A DNA stretch of 64,000 nt from Scatophagus argus. Taxonomy: Eukaryota > Chordata > Actinopteri > Scatophagidae. Of this stretch, positions 27,180 through 39,266 are shown one piece after another. The stretch spans positions 4,929,501 to 4,993,500 of the forward strand of contig NC_058511.1 of assembly GCF_020382885.2 (NCBI RefSeq). The letters run 5' to 3'. The notes under the pieces were generated by a model. The model did no database searches. It was not told where the DNA came from and saw only the letters and a program-made list of their open reading frames with translations. The position numbers and the translations under genes were made by a program. The stretch's first letter is position 1, and every line of letters starts with the position of its first letter.

Positions 27180-29237
27180 CTAAACACAAAAACACAAATC
27201 ATTTCAGCATGAAGTCTTTGAAGACATTTCAAAGTAATGGAAGCCCAATTATTGTGTTAACGATGTCTGAATTCCATTTAGCAGCTTCGGTTTCAGGGTC
27301 CTGGTACTGTGCATGCTGGCTCGTTGTCACACTGTCATGACTTAATGGGACACTTGAATAGAACTTTGCATTCATTAATGTTATTAGTAACAAGTGTGCT
27401 TTTTTCCTCCTATGACAAGTCAAAGTGTCTGCTGTTAAAAGGGCCCCTTGGCCGACTGGAGGGTTGCCTGAATACAGTCACGCTGATGCGGCTTACACAA
27501 ATCTCTCTTAAGATGATTTACAAGAAAATACAAATAAATAGAAGGAAATTAAAAGGGAACACACCTAAAATACCCACAGAGGCAGCAGAAGCTTTAGTAT
27601 CTCGCTCTGAAAATACATTTCCGTCATTTTTAGTGGGTGTATTGTTACTCAAGTGAGTTAAATAAAACTCAAAGTATGACTCTATTACTGAGGTAGACCT
27701 TCAAGTGGTTTTTTCAAATTCAACAATTCATGCACCCATTATGTAAGAATACTTACAAAGTAACCAAATTTATCCTGCAGCCATGTGACACATTCGTTGT
27801 TGTATTACTCGGGGCTCGTTTTTTATTAGGTATTTTTCTATAAAGAATGGAAATGTTTCATAAATGGGTATTGCGCTTAACATAAAATCCTGTCATCTGG
27901 TTAAAAGCGTGCGACTCGTAATTTTATTGGAAGAGGATGAAAGGATTTTCTCTCTACATACTGTGTCTGCAGCGTTCTTCCTTATGCAAAAGTTGAAATT
28001 GTGTGGGTGTTTTTTAATGCACGCTCACAGACACGTAACTAGATCTTCTCATATCGTCTACAGAGCGTGTAGATTGTCCCTCATCCTATTGTTGCGCCTT
28101 AAAAATAAGCAAAACTAATCGCACAAAGGACTTGCTTATTTCCCTGGATTGCCTCTTCAGTATGTGTGGATGCTGCAGTCTCAGGCTGCCTGTAGATCCA
28201 CACAGCATCGACTGCCCTCCTTGAGAATAAATAATTCATAGCTTTGATAGCATTCTGACTGTATTAGTTGCTATGGAGGCAATATAATGTAGCAGTCGGG
28301 ATTTCAAAAATGTCAGATCTGACTGCAATCATCATAAAAAGTAAATGAAAGCCAAGCTTCAATTTGATCTGCTGTACTCACTATGGTTGTGCTGAAGTCC
28401 TGCGTGTTATTTTCAAATGTTTTATTAGGTTGGGTTGGTATCAGGCTTTAGGTTGTAACTGTTTCTGTCCGTGTAGATTAGTTAGGAAACTTATTTATTG
28501 GCATTAAATGCCATAAATAAAACAAAAACAATTTTCTTGGTAGCGTCATTGTTTTTTCCACATTACAACTTAAGAGCTCATGAACACATCGAAGTCAGAA
28601 GAATGACTTCCCGACTGGGGAAATGAAATCATCTGACGAGCACAATAAAGCACAGCAAAGTGTGTGAACTTCTGGAGAGGCGAAGTCCCTCTGCTGCCAG
28701 TGTCCCCCATGGGATCTTATTTCAGAAAACATTGGGTATGCACAGCAGTTCAGAGACAACATGCAAAGAAGGTCTGTCTGTGAACACGCAGTACCACAGA
28801 ACATATCTGACATTTTTTAAATCAAATATCATCAAGTATTCTCAAATTAGATAGCTGGCAGTGTAGAAAAGGTCTTAAATGTTTTGACAGTTTTCCAGGG
28901 AGAGTCATTTTACAGAAAATGTAAATTGTTATATTAATGATTTTTTAAAAAAAATACTCAATAAAATTTACAGAGTTTGGTTCCTGGCTAAGAATTTCTT
29001 TTCATTGTGTGTTTCTAAATGCTTTGTTACTGCTCTGGTAGAAGGAATAATAGCAGCATTACGGGTAGATTTTAATTAAAGGAAATTTTAATTAAAACTT
29101 CTAGCAATGACAGAAAAATTAACAAGTCAAGTGATGTTTAAATTTCCTGAGAGAGCTAGAAATAAAATGAAAGCTTGAGGTAAACCTTGCTTCCAGATCA
29201 ACAGGGGCATGATCCGCATCACTTTTAAAAAGAGTAT

Positions 29238-29288
<51 letters not shown>

Positions 29289-32200
29289 ACAGCATATGTG
29301 GGCAGCAGCAGTCATCTCAGGCTGCTTTTAGCTGCTGCTTTTAGCTGCAGCTTTTAGCGCTGCAGGGAGGCTGCTCAGCATGACATACGTATGCTTTATC
29401 GATCGCGATCCCCCCAACCTCTCGTCCGCACCACAGGGTGTAGATGGAGATTGAGGAAGACTTTCTCCCCTCCAAAACAGAACCAGTCTTCCAGAGTTTA
29501 GCCCAATTGTTGCTCCACTCGTGCAGCATGCTCGTTTGTATTTCAAGTTTTCATTTTCAGGAGAGGAATTACTCCTGCAGACTCGGCCAAGCAGCGTATT
29601 GATGAACTGATCAGAGAATCAATTGAAATCATCCAGCTCTCTGAAGTGGCACTACTCAAGTCCTGTAAGTAAGTAAGTAAGAGGGACTCTTACGAACACA
29701 TATTTAAAAGTCAGTGGCTCTTACTGCAGAGCTGAGATGAGCAAACAAAACAAAACATCACTCTAGTCTTCCTCAGGGACAGAGTGCTCTTTTGGTTTTT
29801 ACCTGTTTTGTAAAAGCTGGATTTCAATTTCATTTGCAAGCCTCAGCTGCCTGTGACTAAGAAAATGTATTAACCCTTCCGACTTCAAGTGTCGATAACT
29901 CAGTAGGTATTTTTATTTTATGTGTACGTTTTCTGCACTCACCTGTCAAGTGCAATGGCACTGAACGTGAGCACGGTGACCGAGCAGAAGAGTTTATGGA
30001 GGAACTTGATGATCTTGCAGAGCACTAGAGTGTGAAGCCACCAGCAGCAGCGAGGGCTGGCACCGAGCACAACATCGAAGGGAACGCACAGCAGGCCGGC
30101 GCAGATACCTGAGCACGCCAGGTTCTTGATGAAGCGGTTGGTCACAGATTTGAAGACATTCGTGCAGCAGGTACACCACAACACTGTGGCATTTCCTGTG
30201 GGGAGGAGGAGGGAGGTGCAGAGCTTTAGAAGAAGGCCAAACACACTGCTTGTCTTCTGATTTCTAAACCTTGATGAGAAAATTTGCCATTTGTTGCATC
30301 TTTGTGTGCTTTTTTTATTTTGGCAGAACAGCTCGGACTGCTGTTTGCTCTTTGTTTATTCTGAAGCTTTCTAACAAAAAGAAAATGTTAATATGAACCA
30401 ATAAAAGAAAGAATTTGGGGTTGATTCTCTGGATTTAATTAATTTTTTTGTAAAAGGACCAAAATCTACATATTCAGAAATAGTGATGCCATTGTTGTCA
30501 CCTGTCCAACTGAATTTAACAATGGACAAACATTGGTGTGAAGGCAATTTCTTAGCAGCTAGACTACCAATAAAGGTTGGATCCCTGATTCTTTCTGTAT
30601 CCCCTTCACATGCTTGGTAGGTTTCCTCTCGATACATTTTCCTCCCACAGTCCTGAAAGAAAATAGTTGGGTCGCCTAGAGACTCCAAATTGCACATTGG
30701 TATGAAAGAAGTCTGATGATTTGTGAAATCTGTTTGAGTTAGCACAAATGGATGAATGACTTATCTACCTCTAGACTGTTAATGATTGAATAAATTAAGG
30801 ATTAAAAGGGATGCGTGGAGCAACCCTTTACTAAGAAGCCAAGCTTTAACCACCTAAAGGCATAATATTTAACATTTCTGCACTGAAATGCCTAAAAATG
30901 ACTAGGCATGGTTTATATTTCCAAATGTGGTGATCCGCTTCTTCTTTCAACAGAAAACGCCTTGAACTCATTCTCATATAAAATCCATTTCGGTTTGAAC
31001 AGTCTGTTCCTTTAAAATATCGGCTGTTTTTACGGTGAGGAACAGTGTGTACCCCTGGCACAGAGCTCTTTCAGGTACCTCTCCATGGAAAAGCTTTTCC
31101 CAAATCCAGCATAAATATGTTTTTAAAAGAAGAGGATTAGTCTGTTTTGGGTTTATGAAGACAGTTTTTTAGAACTCTGCAGCATGAATTACTGCAGATA
31201 GAAATCCTAAAGAGGTCTGCGGGATGAAGAAATCATTTCAACATTAACTGAGTGAGGCACACAGTCAGGTGCAAAGCAGGAAAACGGTAGCATTTTCATG
31301 TTAAGTTCCTCCCTATAATTCGGCACAATCAGACAGTAATGATAGTTAATTAGGTTTAAAAAGGTGAACTTTGGTCTCCCCGTGGTGCACTGACTGATGT
31401 CAGGTCACACAGGGATACGTGTGACAGCAGCCTCTCCAGATGTAATTATCCACCAAGTGTTAGCTGTGCTCTCGTTGTCAGAAACAGAGCAAGATGTTCT
31501 CTGGTGAGGAAGACTCTTTTGGCTTATTTAGGCCACGATGTCTGTAAATCTTCAAAAATGCACCACAGTAAGTGTGAGAAAAACAAACACTCATGCGCTG
31601 CATATATCAAATCAGCAGCGTTAGATATAAAAATCAACTGCCCTGCATTAGGTCGGCGAAATATGTCCTGGAGGGTTTAGATGGGGCTGGAAGAAGCTGC
31701 TTTCAGGGGAACACAGTGTGCTTTGCTGTTCCTTCCTCACTGTGCAGAATTTCAGTAACACAGTGTGTTACAGAGCAGCACTCGAGCAGTGTGGGGAAAC
31801 CCTAATGTCGCTGTGATCACTGATCAGCCTCTGCATTGTGAAGCTGACTCACATCGGATAACAGAATTAGAGGGGGAAAAAAGTGTTTATAAAGCAGCTT
31901 TACACCAAACAGGATGTTTGCAGCCAAGATATTCAGATTTCTACATGTACAGATTCTGTTGTTACAGCTTCTCTTTGCTGTAGCTGATGATTGAAGCAAT
32001 GATAAGCTGAGATCTCAGCCAACATGGAGCAGAATAGTAACAACGAGAAGTAAAGGGATGAGAAGCAGGCAACACCTCCCTCTAACTGACATAATAGGTC
32101 CTCTGCCTTACATAAAAACACATTAGTGTTTTAGTTCTGTCATTAGTTCTGATCTGGCACTCCCACTGTTAGCATGAAATCGTCTGTTAGTACCCTTTCA

Positions 32201-35200
32201 ACACTGAATGACTGTTACAGAACCAAAGTACTTGGCTAGATAGACCGTAGTCATCGTTAAAACACAAAAATGTTGAGACAACAAGGTTAATATCGAACAA
32301 TTTCCGGTAAAAAACCTGATTCAGGTTTAGCTCGAGGAAGGCGACTGAAATGCTTTGTTAAGGTTGGGAAAAGATACAACACTAGACTCTATAGCATTGC
32401 TAGCGGCCTTGACAACAACTGCATGTAGACATACAAAGTGGTATTACAATACAGGAGTCAACCTGGAGTTGGCTGATTAGCAGCTTCAGAAGATATGAAT
32501 TTTTGAGCAAAATATCATGACAGCCAATAGGTATTAAGATTTTTCAGTCTGGACCAAAGTAACAGTCAGACAAACATTACAGTTTGTTTTAGACATTTAA
32601 GGCATCACGAGAAGAAACAGAACTTCAGACATGGCAAATATCTACTGTATTTAATCCTTGTTTGTAAATCGCAAGGAGGGCTGATGACAGGAGCAGCAAG
32701 GTTTGGGGTGATTTTAAAGAAGAAAGTGCATCACTTAACAATGATTATTATAACATGTTCTTGTGTGTGTGTTCATGCAGACAACACCAGCACTCTTATT
32801 TATTTATTTTTTAGTCAATATCTGTAAAATCACTTTGTCTCCTGTGCATGAAATACTCACCTGACACTTGAGGAACACCTTGGCAACCGTACTCACAGCA
32901 GCCAATGGGGAGAAAGGGCAAACACTAAACATGATTGCTTTATTCACTTAGCAAATGGCTGTCCAACTGCAGGTAGCAACATAAAAAAAGCCCCAGTTGA
33001 TCAAAAATGCTTGGTTTGTCAGCCTCACGAGTACCAAAGTAAGTTGTGTCATACCTGGATGGGTTTAATAAGCTGCTGTTATCACTGAGGGCTTTCAGAA
33101 ATAAGTCTCATCCAGGAGTCTAAACATAGTAGCATGTGGTGTTAAAAGTGTGAAACATCATTAGCACGCCTAACACCTTCCTACTTGCATCTCTGGGGTG
33201 TCATAATCACTCGAGTTTCAATGAAAGACTTTATGAATGGTGACCAACAAAGGAAATGAGAGCCAGATACGCAGATAGTGAACATGCTGTAACTCCTCAC
33301 AGACATGATTACAATAATATTAGCTTGCATCGTGCACACTGTGGCAAAATAATCAGATTTACATTGAAACTTAATTCAAATGGATCATCATATCACAAAT
33401 CTGTGATAAATTTGTGTTCATGTATCATACATTAGTTGATCTGGAGAGATTATTATTTATCATGATTATTATTATTATTATTCATAAAAAATGTCAAACA
33501 AAGAGTTTGACAACTCGCATACTTTGGCTATGCACATTTCCAGAAGAAAATTGCTGGCATTTTTCAGCCACTCACGCAGACTTTCTTTTGGAGACGGAAA
33601 GAAATTAAATCACACCCCATTAGGACAACCAAAGTGCCCATATGATGGAACTTGGTTGTAAGTGCTGGCTCTGAATATCAAAAACAGACGTATCCTGGAT
33701 TTTATCACCGTACAAAGCCTTTTTGAAATTGTAAAAAGTGGCTTGAGAATAAAGAACAGGTGAACAGGTGTGGAAAAATGACACCTTAAAGACAGCTCTC
33801 TGAACCATCATCACTTTTATTATTCATTGTTTCAGTCTCTGGGTTATTTATGTATTCATAGTAAGGTAGAGAATTACTCACTGATGAAATCACTTTGATT
33901 TTTTTTTTTGTTTTGTTTTTGTTTTTGTCTGTGTGTATGTATAAGCATAATGAAGCAGCTACAGTTCCAAATCAGCCGTGCAATGAGCTTTTGAATAGTA
34001 ACTGTTTGTAAAATTCAGATATTTGATGCACTTCACAGTCACACATTCAGTTTACCTCATTATGACTATTTTTGCATCAATACAGGTCAAATTATTTCTA
34101 TTATTTCTGTGTGTATTTTGCATATATTTGTAAATCCAGTCTGTCTGTGATGCTGCTGGTTACAGTGTCTTTTTTATACTAACACTAGGGGGCGCTAAGG
34201 TCAGACATTTTATAATTCTGCATACAGTGGTTCTGATTCTGAGGATTTGTTGCTTATTTTGGGTTCATATAAATGAGGTTGTTTGCAAAGGAAAATGCTG
34301 TATTGTGTTTTTCATGCCATGTACACAATAAACAGCCATTTTCAGCCATGCTGCCATTCATGTCGTGTTTCCCTGACCCCACCACATTGCACAGCAGATG
34401 GTGGTATCAGTAAGTCAGTGCAATACTCATTTGGCCATTTTTTTTTTGCCAGTTTTTGTGTCAAGTTTCACCATATTTCATCACGTTGAACGATTTGTGC
34501 AGCCTCCGAGTCCGTACTTTTGCAAACAGCCCCAGCAGTCATGGCTGAGTGTGCTTCATGCAGCGAGGAGACAGATGTTAATTGTCACAACCACGTTTGT
34601 GACAAACAACACATTCAGATTAGACAGGAGGATTGTGTGTCTAACTGCCAATAAGATGGAAGGCATGTCAAAACCAGGACTGTGTGAGACTGATGTGCTG
34701 GTGCAACCCATCAATTCTTCCTCACTTCCATCATGAGAAGCAGCCTGTGCTTCTGCTGGCACAAGCAGGAATATATAAGTTTTGCATGGTAACTTATTGC
34801 TCTTCTTACTTAACAATTTAATTGCTGAAATGCTTTTTCAGCAAGTTTTGTTAAATTTTTTGCTTTTGTGTTTGACTGATTAACATAATCATGTGACTCT
34901 GCTTAACACACACACACTCACACACAGCCAACAAGACAATTTAGCGTCCGGTTATTCAATTCAATTTCATTCAATTTATTTACATAACGCGAATTCACAA
35001 CAAATGTTATCTCATGACACTGTACCACTAGAGCACGTCTAGACCAAACTCTTTAGTCTTTAAAACAGAGACACCCAACATTCCCCCATGAGCAAGCACT
35101 TGGTGACAGTGGTGAAGAGAAACTCCCTTTTAGGAGGCAGAAACCTCAGAGCAAACCCAGGATTCTGTACTCAGTGTAAACCCCGACGTGCATCCTTGTG

Positions 35201-36228
35201 GACAGTGTGAGTAGGGCTGCCACCAGCTTGCAGGATATTTTTACAATGACCAAATGGCACATGTTTGTTGGCTTTCCTGTAAAATTTAAAATAACAGAAG
35301 AAGGTGGAGTTCACTGACAGGAAAATATGGAGGCTGTGCTCAGCGAGTCTGACTGGGCACAGCCTGAACAAAGGGGGTCTGACTGTTACCGCCTGTTGTG
35401 GGTAAAGTCATGTAAAATGAGCACATCCCTTCATCATCCTATAGAAAAAAAAAAATACTTATATCCCACAAAATATTTTGGAGAAGACACTGACATGTAA
35501 AGAGATTGGAGAGGGGGCGTCTTGGCTGGTGTTGCAATGTTTGAGATTTAGGGGGTAAAACATAGGTAGGATGTGGTTAAAAAAGGATGTTTTGGAGATG
35601 TAAAATAGTCATTTATGTACAGCATGTGCTGTAGATGTAAGACATACAGGCACTGGGCCACTGAGATCAGAAAGACTGACAAAAATGTTAAACAATCCAG
35701 TTCTGTGTTGGTTATGATACAGCAGATGCTGCTGCTTCCTATTCAGCCAAAGTCTTTTGGGCATTGATGACTGGATTACTTTTAGAAAACTTGCTTGTTG
35801 TTGCAAATTTCCTCTGATGTTTTAATTATTCTGACACAAAGGGTGTCTCCACAGGCTTCACTGACCCAGATTTAGGAACCAAACTGTTGAGGCTCAGGGG
35901 GGTTGGGGTTTTGAAGGATTTTGCTGGATTCCAGGCTATTTTGTTTCATTTTATTTCATTTTACCCTAGGCTATGCACAATATGTTTGCGGTGACTTACC
36001 GAGGAGCGAACTTATGAGGATGAACACCTGAATGGTGGTGGTGAAGTCCTGGTAGACTTGCTCCTGGATGAGGCGCTGCTGCTCATCCAGCCCGGTCCCG
36101 TCGGCAGGTGGGCTGCTGTCCCACCGGGTCGGCGGGCTCGAAGCGTTCAGGAGATCCAGCCTGAGGTGGGCTGCTGTGAAATTGGCTGCACCAGCTCCGA
36201 TCGTCGCAGCCCGGCTCCCACTATCCAT
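25943..36228 (-). CDS. gpr176: Orphan G protein-coupled receptor 176, complete three-exon gene
   Basis: Class A orphan receptor of the plasma membrane. Mammalian GPR176 is known as an agonist-independent, Gz-coupled receptor linked to the circadian clock; that role is inferred here by homology. Coding exons are 36228-36000, 30195-29943 and 27179-25943, joined by GT-AG introns of 5.8 and 2.8 kb in phases 1 and 2, giving 572 residues (human about 515). Visible features: N-glycosylation sequons at N16 and N28; TM1 with the G77-N78 pair; TM2 in which the usual Asp 2.50 is absent (NLACSG); D160-R161-Y162 at the end of TM3; NPLLF in TM7; an acidic run (EEEEEEEED) in the long cytoplasmic tail; and a tail block PFELPPQWLPETRNSKKRLL that I recognise as typical of GPR176. 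The start is the first in-frame ATG. No frameshift or premature stop is seen. Identification is confident. Confidence 0.95.
29240..29286. repeat. (TG)n microsatellite in gpr176 intron 2
   Basis: About 23 uninterrupted TG dinucleotides, followed closely by a tandem GCTGCTTTTAGCTGCTGCTT-type reiteration (29318-29355). Confidence 0.95.
29943..30195 (-). CDS. gpr176: gpr176 coding exon 2 (rest of TM1 to TM3)
   Basis: The acceptor is CCCACAG|GAAATG and the donor AG|GTGAGT, giving 253 nt. The split glycine codon makes G-N-ATVLW, the conserved TM1 Asn 1.50. The exon carries the intracellular loop 1 motif VFKSVTNRFIKNLACSG, the CCWW motif before TM3, the TM3 cysteine C136 available for the disulfide to extracellular loop 2, and ends inside the Arg codon of the DRY motif. 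Confidence 0.93.
34954..35165. repeat. Common teleost interspersed repeat in gpr176 intron 1
   Basis: Begins TTCAATTCAATTTCATTC, passes GTCTAGACCAAACTCTTTAG, CCATGAGCAAGCACTTGG and GAAACTCCCTTTTAGGAGGC, and ends near AACCTCAGAGCAAACCCAGG. This block is a widespread dispersed repeat in fish genomes. It lies in the first intron of gpr176. Confidence 0.65.
36000..36228 (-). CDS. gpr176: gpr176 coding exon 1 (extracellular N-terminus and first half of TM1)
   Basis: The ATG at 36228 opens MDSGSRAATIG and gives a 60-residue extracellular segment with two NxT/S sequons, then the hydrophobic start of TM1. The donor reads CTCG|GTAAGT, so the exon ends at 36000 in phase 1, after 76 codons plus one base. 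The frame remains open upstream of the ATG but has no earlier ATG; that stretch encodes a low-complexity KQTNKQT from a TGTT tetranucleotide repeat and is best read as 5' UTR. Confidence 0.92.
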
Positions 36229-36900
36229 TTTCTGTTCAGCCTGCGATCCTGATGTTTGTTTGTTTGTTTGTTTGCTTTTAAGAAGGCTGGAGGGATGTGA
36301 GCAGCCAGCATTGAAGAGGCATTTCTGATCACCAGCTGTGCCACTTGTAGGGATGCTGCTGCTGCTGCTGCGTTGCAAAAAAAAGGGGAGAGAGAAAATC
36401 TACAAAATCATATGCGGTGAAACCAATGAAGATGCAAGGCGGACAGAGGTGGTCAATGCGCGCAGATGCCACAAACGAGAAGATGTTTTGTCAGTAAATG
36501 TATCTGTCCAATTAGGAAAAACATGGTGTAATATTCACATGAAATGACCAGACGAGGCTGCATGCCCCATAATTTCCCAGTGCGGATGCATAGCAGAAAT
36601 CCGTGCGCAGTGAGCCTGGTTGGATGGATACTCTCTGACACCCAGTGCATCTAAAACCACACCGGCTTGCAAAGTGTCCATTCCGGGGAAAGAAGCTCGC
36701 AGCACCGAGAACAACACTACGATCACCTCTCAACGTCCGGGGGAAAAAAACACCACTGTGTCTATCAGGCTGTTACTCTGGCTGCCGCTGCCAATCGCAC
36801 TGTCAGAGGCTGTTTATTGGTAGACTGACTGCTGTGGGGAGTCTGCAACTGAATATTTCTCAGTGCGAGGTGCAAGACTGGAGAGGGGAGAGAGAGCCCC
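36229..36900 (-). promoter_or_regulatory. gpr176: Likely gpr176 5' UTR and promoter region
   Basis: Sequence upstream of the gpr176 ATG is richer in CpG than the surroundings, especially 36000-36150 and 36540-36800. It holds a TGTT tetranucleotide run (36253-36275), a GCT run (36354-36370) and a CCAAT pentamer at 36791-36795. No TATA box is obvious. The transcription start cannot be placed from sequence alone. Confidence 0.4.
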
Positions 36901-37604
36901 TCCTCTCCTTACAGCACCGAGAAACTCCACTGAATCTTGTGAATGACAAGCAAGGGGAAGGAAGGGGGAGGAAGGGGAGTGTGCGCAATTTACACACTGA
37001 TCGGTAGTAAAGATGGGCAAACTTCCCATAATGCTCATCGCCCAAACAAAAATCTGCTGTACTCTGTCCATTGAGGAACAGTATCTGTCTGTCATTGTGT
37101 CCACCCTTAAAGCAGGTTGTCAGGCATACAAAGGTAACTTACCATCACTGTACATGATGTTTAGCCTCAACAACCCTGCTGTTGTCCCATCTCGGTCTGT
37201 TCTCTCACGGGAGCTTGTGACATTCCTCTCTGCTTTGCTGAAAATACCAAAATAGGAGAGGACGCGCCTGAGTAAAACAAAACAGTGTTTCATGGTTTCC
37301 TGTCTGTTTTAATTAGCTGTTTAATTAGTAAAAGTGAATCTGTTGTAGTCTCCTTTCTGTAAGCCAGCGAGGGATCATCCGATAAGGAGATGCTCATACG
37401 CAGCCATTGTAAAGAAACAGCTCAAACGTAAAGGTGTGGGAATGAGAGGGTGACTTATTCCAAAGATTTATTACTTCAGTATCATTGATTGATATTAATG
37501 CAGGCTATATTGTTCATAAAATCCCCTTTAAGTAAAATTCCAACAGCTGGCTACAAGTTATCATGTTTCACAACCTTTCATCATCGTCAAGTTCTCTTCC
37601 CAGT

Positions 37605-37680
37605 CTTGAGGCTTGAATTTCCCGTGGGATCAATAAAGTATCTATCTATCTGTCCATCTATGTACCTATCAGTCTATCTC
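37605..37680 (+). repeat. LINE 3' tail with short ATCT tract
   Basis: GAGGCTTGAATTTCCCGTGG, then GATCAATAAAGTATCTATC, then imperfect ATCT/ACCT repeats. Same family end as at 15.65 kb, here in the 3' flank of acot. Confidence 0.6.
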
Positions 37681-37912
37681 ACATTACGTTGTATGTGAAA
37701 AAAGCACACCTCACATTCATGTGGAAGAAACATCAGAGATAAACGCAGGAATGCTCAACTGCCACTAGATGCCAACGTTTGCACTACTGCTGATTCACAT
37801 ACATGAAGTTTATTCTGGGAGGCTAATAAATGTCAAAGTTGTACAATCAGTGATACGGCAGGCGTTAAGCACAGGCTAAAACAACAACATGAAGATACAA
37901 TTAGTATCTATT

Positions 37913-37918
37913 TTTATT
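37913..37918 (-). terminator. Candidate polyadenylation signal for acot
   Basis: AATAAA on the minus strand, about 760 nt past the stop codon, the first canonical hexamer I see in the 3' flank. It is weakly supported because the flank is AT-rich. Confidence 0.3.
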
Positions 37919-38675
37919 AAGGAGAATGTAAAAATCATGTGCATAACATAAGAATCCTCAATGCAATGAACCGTCATGAACGTCATTTTTAATTCCACTT
38001 TTCTTGGAGTTTTGGAAAAAGTTGCAAAAATGTTGACACAATATGGTAACATCATCACAGTATGACAGCATTCACAAATCAAGAAGGCATCAAAAAATTA
38101 TGCAGCAAAGAAAATACATCTTTCATCAATAATACTGGGAATGATAATACTGTATTTCACACTGATGCATGGAGTATTACATACAGAACTTAATTAACCC
38201 TGATGATTAGTGATCAGTTTCAGCTGCCCTGTTACTCATTCTGAGATATTTCATTTTTGAGCCTGTGATGAATATATTTTATCATTGTAGGAAAAGCATA
38301 ACTGTGATTACAAACAGTATCAGTGACTTCACTCCATGTAAATATAGCGGTTTCGGCGTCTTTTTCTAGTGCACACTCAATGCCTCAACTTACTGGAATA
38401 CATCAATGAATTAACAATGTTATCACAGTAAAATATTTGCTCCGAATAAAGATTACATCTGACTACATACTATCCATCCATGGCACACTGAAGCCTATGG
38501 GGAAAAAAATGCCAGCTGTAGCAAAAGCATGCTGAGATCACCTCAACAGAAGAATGCTCATATAGTGTGATTTAATAACCCTTTGACAATTTCGTTCATT
38601 AGAAACTAAAGACTAAGAATAGCTAAGGACAGGGACATTCTGGGACATGTGATCCACTTCATGCCGCTTTGCTTG

Positions 38676-39266
38676 CTAACAAGTGCTCTTGCTGTCCAAG
38701 TGGCTCTTGAAGAACTGCTGGACTCTTTCCCACAGGTCCAGCTGAGCATCACAGTGGGTTTTTGGCTCCCCACCAAACACCACGTTACACCCTACTGCTG
38801 CATGAAACCCAGATGGACAATAAGGCATGTGAGGGACTTCCAAAAAATGTCCAGCTTTAGGGTATGTTACCACCTCGAAAGACTCTTTGCCATGATTTCT
38901 CAGTGTTGCCGCAGCCTGCTTGGCAAAAAAAGCACTGTTCCAGTTGCGATCATCTCCAGCAACAGCAAACAGGAACTGGCAGCTGGCACGTTCAATTGGA
39001 ATGACTGACGCCCTGTTCTTTTCCAACAAAGGGTCGGGCAAAGCATCGCGTATATCTGCAAGACCAGAGGCTGTCATTTTAATATTCTTCATAACAGGGG
39101 AAAGTGGAGGTATGACAAGGTCTTTGTAGCGTAAGGGAATCACAGTATTTCCATTGCAGCCATTAATGCAAACAGTCGCTGAGATCCCAGAGAGGAAAGA
39201 TGACATCAACAAAGCCAAACCGCCACTGTGAGAGATTGATATGATGCCGATCCCAGGACCCTTAAC
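38676..39266 (-). CDS. acot-like coding exon 3 (catalytic triad, C-terminus)
   Basis: The acceptor is TTTGTACAG|GTTAAG; the frame starts VKGPGIGIISISHSGG in phase 0 and runs 196 residues to TAG at 38676. It contains the Ser nucleophile elbow, the LRYKDLVIPPL segment, the GDDRNWNS aspartate motif, the AGHFLEVP histidine motif and the GGEPKTH motif near the end, all in family order. Confidence 0.94.
   Translation of the reverse strand, partial: VKGPGIGIISISHSGGLALLMSSFLSGISATVCINGCNGNTVIPLRYKDLVIPPLSPVMKNIKMTASGLADIRDALPDPLLEKNRASVIPIERASCQFLFAVAGDDRNWNSAFFAKQAAATLRNHGKESFEVVTYPKAGHFLEVPHMPYCPSGFHAAVGCNVVFGGEPKTHCDAQLDLWERVQQFFKSHLDSKSTC

Noticed and set aside
36338..37255. Several overlapping ORFs upstream of gpr176 on both strands
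   Set aside because: They arise in GC-rich promoter and 5' UTR sequence, share no motif with known proteins and lack paired splice sites.
38649..39008. 119-codon plus-strand ORF
   Set aside because: It is antisense to acot exon 3, whose minus-strand frame carries the family motifs.
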